This document shows, in pieces, positions 18,881 to 27,611 of a stretch of DNA of 64,000 bases. Positions within the stretch are counted from its first letter, which is position 1; each line of letters begins with the position of its first letter. Source of the stretch: an uncultured Muribaculaceae bacterium (GTDB lineage: Bacteria; Bacteroidota; Bacteroidia; Bacteroidales; Muribaculaceae); NCBI GenBank assembly GCA_910585285.1, contig CAJUDL010000005.1:40520-104519 (forward strand), given 5' to 3'. The translations under genes were made by a program, and so were the position numbers. A model generated the notes under the pieces. That model did no database searches. It was not told where the DNA came from and saw only the letters and a list, made by a program, of their open reading frames with translations.

Positions 18881-20053
18881 TTAATTATTAACGTTTCGTC
18901 GGACAACGGACGACGGTAAGTTTACAATCGTGTCGGCAAGACGTATGGTATTCTCCTGTCCGTCTCGTTCACACTTTTCAAACATCGGCAATCGCCACAT
19001 GAGCTCCCATATCGGGCGAGTCATCACGCCATGATCGTTGCTGTATTCCAGAAACCGGTCTCGTTCCTCTCTTGAAGGGAATGATACGGCATTCAGCCAA
19101 TAATTTGAAACGCTGTTTGCCGGCTCAGCCATAAAACGTATTCCTCCCGGTTCTCCTTCGAAGAATTTTTTATATACCTCAGCTGTCTCCCTCTTCGATT
19201 TGAGGAAACCGTCGATTTCCTCAAGCTGAGCGCATCCCAAGGCGGCATTAATATTGGGCATACGGTAATTATAACCGATATGGTCATGAACAAACTCCCA
19301 ACGCGAGGGCACCTTTGCCTGAGTTGTAAGATGCTTTGCAAAGTCGGCAAGCTTCTCGTCATTGAAAAGCAACATACCTCCTCCTCCCGTGGTAATGGTT
19401 TTATTACCATTGAAACTGATGGCGCCAACCCTGCCGAACGTACCGGTATGCTTACCTTTGTAAAAAGATCCTATACTCTCAGCGGCATCTTCCACAAGTT
19501 CTATTCCGTATTCTTCACAGATCGAAGCAATCTCGTCTATACGGCATGGATGACCAAAAGTATGCATCGGCACCACAGCCTTTATTCTCCTACCGGTTTT
19601 GCGATTCCTCAACACACCCTCGGCATCCCTCACGCTGTTGTTTTCAAGCCAACGGCGCAAAGCTCGGGGCGATAGCCCCATAGTGTCGGCATCAACATCA
19701 ATAAAGACAGGATGCGCGCCAATATATGATATGGCATTGCAGGTGGCGATAAACGATAATGCCTGCGTCAGAACCTCGTCATCACGTTCCGTTCCGGCGA
19801 GCATCAGAGCCATATGCAGCGCGTTCGTACCGCTCACACAAACCACTGCCCTCCGGGCACCGGTAAATGCCGCCATATCCCTTTCAAAACGGTCAACGAA
19901 TGCACCTACACTCGATACAAACGTAGTGTCAATGCATTCGTTGAGATATTTCTTTTCATTTCCGGCAAATGTCGGGGCATGCAGGGGCACAAACTCCCCT
20001 TCCTTAGCGCCAAAGCGCTCCCTGATCATCCCAAGAATCAAATCATAATCCAT
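18881..20053 (-). CDS. legC: LegC-family PLP aminotransferase (DegT/DnrJ/EryC1/StrS)
   Basis: LegC-type enzymes put a 4-amino group on UDP-4-keto-6-deoxy-GlcNAc, an early step to legionaminic acid. The 390-residue protein shows PLHAPTFAGNEKKYLNECI, TTFVSSVGAFVDRFE, VEDAAESIGSFYKGKHTG and the PLP lysine in SFNGNKTITTGGGGML, the pattern I associate with LegC. It lies just downstream of the GYF_2 genes and upstream of the NeuD, NeuB and NeuC genes. The dehydratase (LegB) and CMP-transferase (LegF/NeuA) are not in this stretch. The last codons (NVNN and the stop) are formed by TTAATAA repeat sequence, so the C-terminus was set by the repeat. Confidence 0.8.
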   Translation of the reverse strand: MDYDLILGMIRERFGAKEGEFVPLHAPTFAGNEKKYLNECIDTTFVSSVGAFVDRFERDMAAFTGARRAVVCVSGTNALHMALMLAGTERDDEVLTQALSFIATCNAISYIGAHPVFIDVDADTMGLSPRALRRWLENNSVRDAEGVLRNRKTGRRIKAVVPMHTFGHPCRIDEIASICEEYGIELVEDAAESIGSFYKGKHTGTFGRVGAISFNGNKTITTGGGGMLLFNDEKLADFAKHLTTQAKVPSRWEFVHDHIGYNYRMPNINAALGCAQLEEIDGFLKSKRETAEVYKKFFEGEPGGIRFMAEPANSVSNYWLNAVSFPSREERDRFLEYSNDHGVMTRPIWELMWRLPMFEKCERDGQENTIRLADTIVNLPSSVVRRNVNN

Positions 20054-20059
20054 ATTCCA

Positions 20060-20635
20060 TCAAAAATTCATATTCACCAGAAATGAGTAAAGAATCAGCC
20101 CCAGAAAAAAAGTGATGCCCACCCACATTTTAGCATTGCGGGCGGCATTATGCGCTTCTTTTCTATAGCGCTCCCTCTCTTCAGGGGTATAGAGATTCTT
20201 CCCATTCTTAGATTCGCTATGGCATGCCTGATCCCATGCCTTTCGCGATAACACAGAATAATATATCGCCACAAAGCCGGTAGGAGGAAAACAAAGGAGC
20301 GTCAAGAGAATCGAGACTGTTAGGAGCGACACCGGTGGTTGATCCGGGTTCTCCGGCTCATCCGTCGGCATCGGATAAGGGTAGCCTCCGAATCCCGCTG
20401 CGGGTGTCTCTTCTTCTATCTCCGGTTTCCCGGGGACTACGGCAACCGGATGCATTTCGTCAAAGATGCGTTGACGATAATAGCGACATATATCCGCTAC
20501 CGAACCTGCGTGCTCCCAGTCTTCCATACCCTTCGTCCAGACATATGTCGAAGGTCCGACACCCGCCTCATGAAGGGCATCGAGAGTGAACGGTCCGCGC
20601 CGTTCTCCGTCAATCATCGCAAAATATACAGCCAT
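20060..20635 (-). CDS. GYF_2 (DUF4339) plus CD225/dispanin-like membrane protein B
   Basis: The 191-residue protein starts with a GYF_2-type domain (YFAMIDGERRGPFTLDAL, then VWTKGMEDWEHAG). A proline-rich linker follows. Two membrane segments come next: SLLTVSILLTLLCFPPTGFV with AIYYSVLSRKAWDQ resembling the CD225/dispanin fold, and a second near WVGITFFLGLILYSFLV. GYF_2 domains are thought to mediate protein interactions at the membrane; no enzymatic motif is present. It is 2 bp from its tandem paralogue, 6 bp from the legC-like gene, and probably co-transcribed with both. Function is unknown. Confidence 0.8.
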   Translation of the reverse strand: MAVYFAMIDGERRGPFTLDALHEAGVGPSTYVWTKGMEDWEHAGSVADICRYYRQRIFDEMHPVAVVPGKPEIEEETPAAGFGGYPYPMPTDEPENPDQPPVSLLTVSILLTLLCFPPTGFVAIYYSVLSRKAWDQACHSESKNGKNLYTPEERERYRKEAHNAARNAKMWVGITFFLGLILYSFLVNMNF

Positions 20636-20637
20636 CG

Positions 20638-21234
20638 TCAGTTAGCCATATTCATCAGTTGCTTTGTCAGATCGCCGGTAACACCTGTGACAGTAAGCAT
20701 AAAACCAATCCCGCCAAGCACAAGAGCGATTATCGTCATTGTGCGGGCGGAGGAATTGCTCATATTCCCATTCTCTTCGAAACCTTCGTTATAGAATCTG
20801 TTGGCGGCATTCGCCTTTGTGATTCCGATGATGCCGAATATCATGCCAATGCATGAGAACAATGCACCGAAAATCGTACCAACGATAGCCCATGGCAACC
20901 AGTTAGTATGTTGTATCGGCCGGGGATCGCGCCCATATACTGAATAAGGATCCGGATGCTGACTATAGGGAGGCTGCTGCCCTACATAAGGAGGGCGCTG
21001 GCCATAAGGATACTGCCCCGCATAAGGATTCACGGGCTCTTCCGGACGCGCATAGCCCCCAAAAGCTGAATCATTCATAAAGATATCGGCGAGCTCGGGA
21101 AGAGACTCTGCCCTAACCCAATCGGGCAATCCCTGACGCCAAACAAAAGAATCTGGCTGCAGACCTACCGTCATAAGCTGGTTTTTTGGGAAAGGACCAG
21201 CTTGCACTCCATTTATGATTACAAAATAATCCAC
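20638..21234 (-). CDS. GYF_2 (DUF4339) plus CD225/dispanin-like membrane protein A
   Basis: The 198-residue protein has the same architecture as its downstream neighbour. The N-terminal GYF_2 domain is YFVIINGVQAGPFPKNQL followed by VWRQGLPDWVRAE. A Pro/Tyr/Gln-rich linker (QYPYGQRPPYVGQQPPYS) leads to a dispanin-like region with two membrane helices (LPWAIVGTIFGALFSCIGMI and MTIIALVLGGIGFMLTV) separated by a loop containing KANAANRFYNEGF. The two genes look like an old tandem duplication. A heptad-repeat array separates this gene from secA. Function is unknown. Confidence 0.8.
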   Translation of the reverse strand: MDYFVIINGVQAGPFPKNQLMTVGLQPDSFVWRQGLPDWVRAESLPELADIFMNDSAFGGYARPEEPVNPYAGQYPYGQRPPYVGQQPPYSQHPDPYSVYGRDPRPIQHTNWLPWAIVGTIFGALFSCIGMIFGIIGITKANAANRFYNEGFEENGNMSNSSARTMTIIALVLGGIGFMLTVTGVTGDLTKQLMNMAN

Positions 21235-21243
21235 TATATTATA

Positions 21244-21354
21244 TGTTTAATGTGAAATGTGTAATGTTAAATGTTCAATTAGGAATGCTTAATGTGTAAT
21301 GCCGGATTTTTGTCTCAAATCATTAAACATTACACATTAAACATTCAACATTAT
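21244..21354. repeat. Intergenic 7-bp repeat, inverted arms (CATTAAA type) with shared core
   Basis: The left arm runs GTTTAAT, GTGAAAT, GTGTAAT, GTTAAAT, GTTCAAT and so on; every unit is 7 bp ending AAT. The right arm is ATTAAAC, ATTACAC, ATTAAAC, ATTCAAC. The centre GCCGGATTTTTGTCTCAAAT resembles the core seen in the TTAGGAA-type elements at 43.7 and 45.9 kb. Confidence 0.75.
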
Positions 21355-21355
21355 T

Positions 21356-24300
21356 TTAGAGTCCTCGTCCGTGGCAGTTCTTGTATTTCTTGCCGGAACC
21401 GCAGGGACAAGGATCGTTACGACCGATCTTCGGACCAACCTTGATAGGCTGCTGTGTCGGAGCGGGACGGTTCACACTCGCTGCTGCCTGACGCTGTGCG
21501 CTCTCTCCGGGATATGAATCGCGGGTGGTGCTGTAATTGGCATACGGATTATAGGCGCGAGCCTGTGCCTGGGCTGCCTTCTGCTGCATTGCCTGAGCTT
21601 CAGCGGCTTTTGCCTCGGCAGCCTTAGCCTCGTCATAATCCGCCACGGCGGCTTTACCTCGCATCAGCGTTGCCACAGCCTTTGAGTTCATATCATAAAG
21701 CATCTTCTTCCAGAGCTCGAAAGCCTCTATCTTATAGATCACGAGAGGATCTTTCTGCTCATACGAAGCATTCTGCACCGACTTGCGAAGTTCATCCATC
21801 TCACGAAGCTGCTCCTGCCATGCCTTGTCGATAGAAGAAAGCAGCACTGTCTTCTCCCACGCCTTTGAAAGCGGTTTGCACTCGTTGGCATAACACTCCT
21901 CGATATCTGCCTTGATATTGAACATTCTCCGACCATCGCTTACTGGAACACCTATAAGACCCTTTGCTCCTCTCTCCTCCACAAATTCTTTGATATATGG
22001 AATCAGAGCCTGCGCCATTTTCTCTTTCTTGCGTGAGAAAGTTTGCATTGCCTCATCTGCCAGCTTGTCAGCAAGGTCTCGTGAGTCTATTTTATTGAAT
22101 TCCGTTTCCGTAACCGGAGATTCTATAGCAAACGACTTGTTCACATCCTCAGTAAACTCCTCAAAGCTGCTGTATTTTCGGTTTGCAAGCTCAGTTGCAA
22201 GCTCATATATCATATTGGCGATATCGGTGCCGATACGCTCACCTTTGAGAGCATTCTGGCGACGGCCATACACACCCTTTCTCTGGGCGTTCATGATGTC
22301 ATCATATTCCACCAGACGCTTACGAATACCGAAGTTATTCTCCTCTACACGCTTCTGGGCATTCTCGATAGACTTGGTGACCATGCTGTTCTCAATCATC
22401 TCACCCTCCTTGAAGCCAAGACGGTCGAGCATTTTGACAACGCGGTCGTTGGCGAAGAGTCGCATCACGGTGTCTTCGAAAGATACGAAGAACACTGAGC
22501 TACCCGGGTCTCCCTGACGTCCAGCACGTCCGCGAAGCTGACGGTCTACACGACGAGATTCATGACGCTCCGTACCGATGATGGCAAGACCACCTGCCGC
22601 TTTCACTTCATCGGAAAGCTTGATGTCAGTACCACGACCCGCCATGTTGGTAGCGATGGTAACAGTTCCTTTCTGACCAGCCTGAGCCACGATATCCGCC
22701 TCTTTCTGATGCAGCTTCGCATTCAGCACCTGATGCGGAATTTTACGAAGTTTAAGCATTTTCGAAAGCAACTCGGAGATCTCAACTGAAGTGGTACCGA
22801 CCAACACCGGTCTGCCTGCATTCACCATGTCTTCCACTTCCTGGATAACAGCGGCATATTTCTCTTTCTTGGTGCGATAAACGCGGTCGTTCATGTCGTT
22901 ACGGATTACCGGACGGTTCGTCGGAATCTCGATGACATCGAGTTTATAGATATCATAGAACTCGCCTGCCTCAGTCATGGCGGTACCGGTCATACCGGCG
23001 AGTTTGCGATACATACGGAAATAGTTCTGCAGCGTAATGGTAGCATAGGTCTGTGTGGCAGCTTCCACTTTCACACCCTCCTTAGCCTCGATAGCCTGAT
23101 GCAGACCGTCGGAGTAACGACGTCCCTCCATGATACGGCCGGTCTGCTCATCCACGATCTTGATTTTGTTATCGTCGATCACATACTCGACATCCTTGTC
23201 GAAGAGTGTATATGCCTTCAATAGCTGGTTCACGGTGTGCACACGCTCTGCCTTCACGGCGTAATTCTGAAGCAGCTGGTCTTTCTTTTCCTGCTTCTCC
23301 TCAGCTGTGAGCTCTTCATTCTCCACTCCTGAAAGCTGAGCCGCAATATCGGGGAGGATAAAGAATTCAGGATCCTGGGTTGTGCCCGTCAGAACCTCGA
23401 TACCCTTGTCGGTAAGCTCGATAGAATGATTTTTCTCATCGATCACGAAATAAAGGGGCTCCACAGCCTTCGGCATCTCGCGGTTGTTATCCTGCATGTA
23501 TTTCGCCTCAACCTTGAGCATCAGCTGCTTGATACCGTCTTCGCTGAGGTAGCGGATAAGGGGACCATGTTTCGGCAAAGCCTTGTAGACGCGGAAGAGA
23601 GCGAGCCCACCCTCTTCGAGGTCGCCCTTGGATATCTTGTCCTTCGCTTCGAGAAGCAGCGACTGCGCGAGCTTGCGCTGAGCGTTCACCACTTTCTCCA
23701 CGTTAGGTTTGAATTCATTAAACATCTGGTCGTCACCCTTAGGCACGGGACCGGAGATGATAAGAGGTGTTCTTGCATCATCAATAAGCACAGAGTCGAC
23801 CTCATCGACAATCGCATAATAATGCTCGTCGCGCTGCACAAGATCCTCGGTCTGCACTGCCATGTTGTCACGCAGATAGTCGAAACCGAACTCGTTGTTG
23901 GTTCCGAATGTAATGTCGCAGCGGTAAGCATTGCGGCGTTCTTCAGAGTTGGGTTGTGTCTTGTCGATGCAATCCACAGTAAGACCATGGAACTGATAAA
24001 GCGGACCCATCCATTCGGAGTCACGTTTTGCAAGATAATCGTTCACGGTCACCACGTGCACACCCTCGCCTGTAAGGGCGTTGAGGAATACCGGCAGAGT
24101 AGCCACAAGGGTCTTACCCTCACCGGTAGCCATCTCGGCGATATTGTTGGTGACCTTGCCATTGTTCATCAGACCGTGGAGCACCATACCACCGATAAGC
24201 TGCACGTCATAGTGCATCATATCCCATTTCACAAGATTGCCACCGGCAACCCACTCATTCTTATATATTGCCTTGTCACCTTCGATTGTAACAAAGTCTT

Positions 24301-24727
24301 TTCCTGCTGCAGCAAGCTCGCGGTCAGCATCAGTAGCCGTAACCTCGATAGTCTCGTTTTCCTTGAAACGACGAGCTGTCTCCTTAACTATGGCAAACAC
24401 TTCCGGTAGAGCTGCGTCAAGCTCTTTGGCGTAATTGTTAAACATCTCCTCGCGAAGATCATCAATCTTCTTCCAGAGAGGTTCACGTTTGTCGTAGTCA
24501 AGAGTCTCGATTTCAGCACGCACAGCTGCCATCTGATCCTTATATTCCTTAGCACCACCACGGATGCGGTCACGGATTATATCGATACGTCCGCGAAGCT
24601 CATCATTCGAAATATCTGTAATCTGTGCACTTATAGGATTGATCTCTTTCTCCAGGCGCTGCCAGAGGGGACGCACCGCACGCTCCGACTGGTCACCAAA
24701 AATTTTATGTAATAATTTTGATATCAT
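21356..24727 (-). CDS. secA: Preprotein translocase ATPase SecA
   Basis: SecA drives proteins through SecYEG. The 1123-residue protein is longer than E. coli SecA because of insertions common in Bacteroidota. Visible motifs are Walker A MATGEGKTLVATLP, VVTVNDYLAKRDSEWMGPLY, the DEAD-equivalent IVDEVDSVLIDDARTPLI, ATNMAGRGTDIKL and DRQLRGRAGRQGDPG. An Ala/Gln-rich linker leads to a C-terminal SEC-C zinc motif (CPCGSGKKYKNCHG) that contacts SecB or ribosomes. It is flanked by TTTTACC-type repeats upstream and CATTAAA-type repeats downstream. Confidence 0.97.
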   Translation of the reverse strand: MISKLLHKIFGDQSERAVRPLWQRLEKEINPISAQITDISNDELRGRIDIIRDRIRGGAKEYKDQMAAVRAEIETLDYDKREPLWKKIDDLREEMFNNYAKELDAALPEVFAIVKETARRFKENETIEVTATDADRELAAAGKDFVTIEGDKAIYKNEWVAGGNLVKWDMMHYDVQLIGGMVLHGLMNNGKVTNNIAEMATGEGKTLVATLPVFLNALTGEGVHVVTVNDYLAKRDSEWMGPLYQFHGLTVDCIDKTQPNSEERRNAYRCDITFGTNNEFGFDYLRDNMAVQTEDLVQRDEHYYAIVDEVDSVLIDDARTPLIISGPVPKGDDQMFNEFKPNVEKVVNAQRKLAQSLLLEAKDKISKGDLEEGGLALFRVYKALPKHGPLIRYLSEDGIKQLMLKVEAKYMQDNNREMPKAVEPLYFVIDEKNHSIELTDKGIEVLTGTTQDPEFFILPDIAAQLSGVENEELTAEEKQEKKDQLLQNYAVKAERVHTVNQLLKAYTLFDKDVEYVIDDNKIKIVDEQTGRIMEGRRYSDGLHQAIEAKEGVKVEAATQTYATITLQNYFRMYRKLAGMTGTAMTEAGEFYDIYKLDVIEIPTNRPVIRNDMNDRVYRTKKEKYAAVIQEVEDMVNAGRPVLVGTTSVEISELLSKMLKLRKIPHQVLNAKLHQKEADIVAQAGQKGTVTIATNMAGRGTDIKLSDEVKAAGGLAIIGTERHESRRVDRQLRGRAGRQGDPGSSVFFVSFEDTVMRLFANDRVVKMLDRLGFKEGEMIENSMVTKSIENAQKRVEENNFGIRKRLVEYDDIMNAQRKGVYGRRQNALKGERIGTDIANMIYELATELANRKYSSFEEFTEDVNKSFAIESPVTETEFNKIDSRDLADKLADEAMQTFSRKKEKMAQALIPYIKEFVEERGAKGLIGVPVSDGRRMFNIKADIEECYANECKPLSKAWEKTVLLSSIDKAWQEQLREMDELRKSVQNASYEQKDPLVIYKIEAFELWKKMLYDMNSKAVATLMRGKAAVADYDEAKAAEAKAAEAQAMQQKAAQAQARAYNPYANYSTTRDSYPGESAQRQAAASVNRPAPTQQPIKVGPKIGRNDPCPCGSGKKYKNCHGRGL

Positions 24728-24761
24728 TGTATTTTATTTTTTTCAATTGAATTAACCTTTC

Positions 24762-24818
24762 CCCTCTTCACTTTTACCTTTTCCCTTTCCCCTTTTACCT
24801 TTTACCTTTTACCTTCTA
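24762..24818. repeat. Intergenic 7-bp repeat (TTTTACC type)
   Basis: About eight head-to-tail heptads TTTTACC, TTTTCCC or TTTCCCC lie between the phosphatase-fold gene and secA. The same unit recurs at 61560-61592 and inside the helicase gene at 49748-49860. There is no inverted second arm here. Confidence 0.75.
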
Positions 24819-26405
24819 CTCAAGAAGTATCGGTTTCGAAGAAGCTCCATTCGGAGAGCGGATGCGAAGTATGCTGCTCACGGTCGGAGCAAGCGCTGTG
24901 GCATCAACAGGTGTTGATATCTTCTGCGGAGCCACCCCACCTCCCATTATGAATGCGGGAGAAAGAACCGGAGTCTCACGAACCGGATACGACGTGGTCG
25001 GGTACTCTATATCATCAACCACTGTCCAACCGGGATTGAAAGTCACGAATATATCACCACCCCTCTTCGGGTCTACAGAGAGTCTGAGACTCTCCTCTTC
25101 CGGTGTAGAGGGGGAAAGTATGTCATAAAGAGTAAAAGCGTCCGACACGCCGCTCATCTTAGCCAGAAAACCTCTGGCATCCGCCACCACATCGCTAACA
25201 TCGAGTTTCTTCTCCTCAAGAATGCGATGATCAAGATAAAGATGACTATCTCGGAAAGCCACCACATAATCAGCGTTTCCATGAAGAGCCGACAGATATG
25301 AATTCAGCAGTGATTCTGCTCTCTTCATCGAGAACTCACCCGAGGGAATGCGATATTTCTTGTCATCAACAACAGCATCGTCAAAATAACCGGTAGATGA
25401 AAGCCATATCACTGCATTGTCCGCGCCCACATATTTGTCAATAGCCTCGAAGAGGCGTACCAACTGACCGTCAAGACGGAGATAGGAGTCTGTGAGTTCA
25501 GCGCGGAAATCGCCATCTGTTATATATTTATAAGGAGCCACGGTGTAGCCGACATTCAGCATGTCGACCGCATTTCCGTTGCTGCCTATTTTCATCTTCT
25601 TAAGACACTCGATAGCCACGTCCGTCACCTCAGCATTCCCCATAGGAGATGCGCTGAAACGACGATATGCCTCCCGATCGGATCTTGGGAACATGTGACG
25701 GAAAGGATAAATCTTTTTCTGCTGGGGAAGTCCCGGGAACTTTTCGATTGGTATCGAGGGTTTCCATTGCATCGTGTCAAGACGCGATGCCACGGAATAT
25801 GAATAGTTGCGCGCGCTGACGGGCGCAGGAAGATTCTTATAGTAAGTGGTTGTCGCCCAATTGCCTGTGTTATCATTGATCCAGCAGGCACCTGTGCCGG
25901 CATGCCCGGTCATTATTATGGCAAGCTGCGGATCTGAGGCGAAAGAATATATGGAGGAAAGACCAAGACCGTCAACTGCAAGTTCATCACTGAGGGTCGA
26001 GAGTCTAAGATTCTCCGGAGAATAGGAATCATTGGTGAAATTCCCCATTGTCTTGGGGTCGGAAAGCGCAGGCTGCACTTTCTTGGTTGCCGGGTCATAG
26101 ACCATGGCTGACGCCACGCCGGTGTTGGCGGGATAAGCCCCGGTATAGAGCATGGCAGTGGCGCTTGCGGCATCGAGTCCTTTCACCTTGAAATCGACAT
26201 CGCGCATATAGGCCCCATCCTTCATCAGGCGCTTAAAACCGCGCTCTGAGAAGAAGTTCTGCAAATATTCTATGTAATCAGTGCGGAGCTGGTCAACGAC
26301 TATGCCCACCACGAGTCTTGGACGTGCCACCTCGTCGTGAGCTGCCTGCACCGCCACGTTCATGGTGGCGAGACCGCACAGCACCGTAGTTACTAATTTT
26401 TTCAT
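24816..26405 (-). CDS. Alkaline-phosphatase-superfamily protein, probable pseudoenzyme
   Basis: The 529-residue exported protein has a signal peptide MKKLVTTVLCGLATMNVAVQ and the overall layout of PafA-type phosphatases. The first metal-ligand motif is kept (VVGIVVDQLRTDYI). The nucleophile region reads LDAASATAMLYTGAYP, with Ala where PafA has its Thr. The DxxxH region reads YTVAPYKYITDG, the usual TADHG is IWLSSTGYFD, and the late His motif (THGS-type) is TTSYPVRETPVL. Most zinc ligands therefore look absent and phosphatase activity is unlikely. The alignment is by eye against remembered family motifs. The first 113 bp overlap the upstream DUF4105 gene in another frame. Confidence 0.8.
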   Translation of the reverse strand: MKKLVTTVLCGLATMNVAVQAAHDEVARPRLVVGIVVDQLRTDYIEYLQNFFSERGFKRLMKDGAYMRDVDFKVKGLDAASATAMLYTGAYPANTGVASAMVYDPATKKVQPALSDPKTMGNFTNDSYSPENLRLSTLSDELAVDGLGLSSIYSFASDPQLAIIMTGHAGTGACWINDNTGNWATTTYYKNLPAPVSARNYSYSVASRLDTMQWKPSIPIEKFPGLPQQKKIYPFRHMFPRSDREAYRRFSASPMGNAEVTDVAIECLKKMKIGSNGNAVDMLNVGYTVAPYKYITDGDFRAELTDSYLRLDGQLVRLFEAIDKYVGADNAVIWLSSTGYFDDAVVDDKKYRIPSGEFSMKRAESLLNSYLSALHGNADYVVAFRDSHLYLDHRILEEKKLDVSDVVADARGFLAKMSGVSDAFTLYDILSPSTPEEESLRLSVDPKRGGDIFVTFNPGWTVVDDIEYPTTSYPVRETPVLSPAFIMGGGVAPQKISTPVDATALAPTVSSILRIRSPNGASSKPILLE

Positions 26406-27585
26406 TCTCTTTTCTTTTTCGCGCCGATATCAGTGCATAAGCAATTGCCAGCGCAATAGTAGACCCCATCATGGGGAAGAAAGCCGGATTGGCACTCTGC
26501 AACTGGAAGGGCCAGACTATCAGCAAAGCTCCTACGGCTATCATGTTATACCAAGCCATGGCAACCGCGCCATAGCGAAGCTTCCGGCTCAACACACACA
26601 CTGCGAATACCAACTGCAGCGGGTTAAGCCATATGAGGAGAAGATTGGGAGAGGTGGCTTCATGTTCCGAGACAAAGACAAGGAAGAAGACCACACACCC
26701 TGCAATACCGCAAATTCCGAACCAAATAGTATAAACAACCTTGAAAATCGTTTTGCGCCACGCCTGGATACCACATATCGCGAGTGAAATCAGCAGCAAA
26801 TATGCTCCGACAGCCCATGGTGTCAGATACCAGGGAGTAGCAGGGAGCACAGGCTCGCCACGTTTGGCGGAAAGCACGCGAGTCTCTTTCACCAGAGGAC
26901 GTCCATCTTCGAAATGCGCGCCGGCTGACTTAAGCATCATCTCCACCGGCACAAACATCTCGTCGCGTCCGCGGATCGGGCGATCGAGTCCACCACCAAG
27001 CGCAAGGTCGATTCCAAACTGATACCACGGATAATTCCTGTGATAGGAACGCATCTCCTCGCGGAAGGTGCCATAGCGCACGTCATCGGGATATATCACC
27101 CGTTGCGATGCTGCGGAATCAAGGCGCCACACTATCCTGGTGGCACAATTGTCTTTGACGTAATTATAACGGTACTTGCAATTCTCAGGCTTACTCTCAT
27201 GCTGAAGAAGACGGAGCATTCTGCGCGCCTCCTCCTGAGTGAGATTGAGGTCCTGCTCTGTTACTTCCCTTCCAGCCTCGACGTATTCAGGCATGAACCA
27301 AGCAAAAGGATATCCCGCAAGACGGTAATCTGTCTCTCCTTTCACAAACCGATACACAAAATTAGGTTCATTGAAATCGAAGACACCATAGTTCCACACC
27401 GAATCCATTCGTTCTCCGTTCATGATGCCGCGCACGCGCACAGCCTCATGTCCGCAAAGCTCATAGATTTCAGAACCGGGAGAGCATGTAATCAGACTCA
27501 CAATAATAGAGTCTTTTCGGATCTCCTCTCCTGAGAGAGAAAACCCGAAAAGAATCAGCATGATTATTGTAAGGAATTGTTTCAA
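26293..27585 (-). CDS. DUF4105 membrane protein, candidate lipoprotein N-acyltransferase Lnb
   Basis: The 430-residue protein has an N-terminal signal or anchor (FLTIIMLILFGFSLSG). A periplasmic DUF4105 domain follows with CSPGSEIYELCGHEAVRV, SVWNYGVFDFNEPNFVYRF and KDNCATRIVWRL. About five membrane helices run from residue 255 to 405. DUF4105 is the domain of Lnb, described in Bacteroides as adding the N-acyl chain to lipoproteins in place of Lnt; I recall this rather than having checked it. The conserved Cys and His residues fit an acyl-enzyme. The last roughly 37 residues form a Ser/Arg/Gly-rich tail read through the start of the next gene. It lies 26 bp after asnS. Confidence 0.72.
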   Translation of the reverse strand: MKQFLTIIMLILFGFSLSGEEIRKDSIIVSLITCSPGSEIYELCGHEAVRVRGIMNGERMDSVWNYGVFDFNEPNFVYRFVKGETDYRLAGYPFAWFMPEYVEAGREVTEQDLNLTQEEARRMLRLLQHESKPENCKYRYNYVKDNCATRIVWRLDSAASQRVIYPDDVRYGTFREEMRSYHRNYPWYQFGIDLALGGGLDRPIRGRDEMFVPVEMMLKSAGAHFEDGRPLVKETRVLSAKRGEPVLPATPWYLTPWAVGAYLLLISLAICGIQAWRKTIFKVVYTIWFGICGIAGCVVFFLVFVSEHEATSPNLLLIWLNPLQLVFAVCVLSRKLRYGAVAMAWYNMIAVGALLIVWPFQLQSANPAFFPMMGSTIALAIAYALISARKRKENEKISNYGAVRSRHHERGGAGSSRRGGTSKTRGGHSR

Positions 27586-27611
27586 ATTAGAAATCTAAAT
27601 TTAGAAGCCGT

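Noticed and set aside
23426..24409. 327-residue ORF antisense to secA
   Set aside because: It lies entirely opposite conserved SecA codons and has no domain, signal or spacing to support it.
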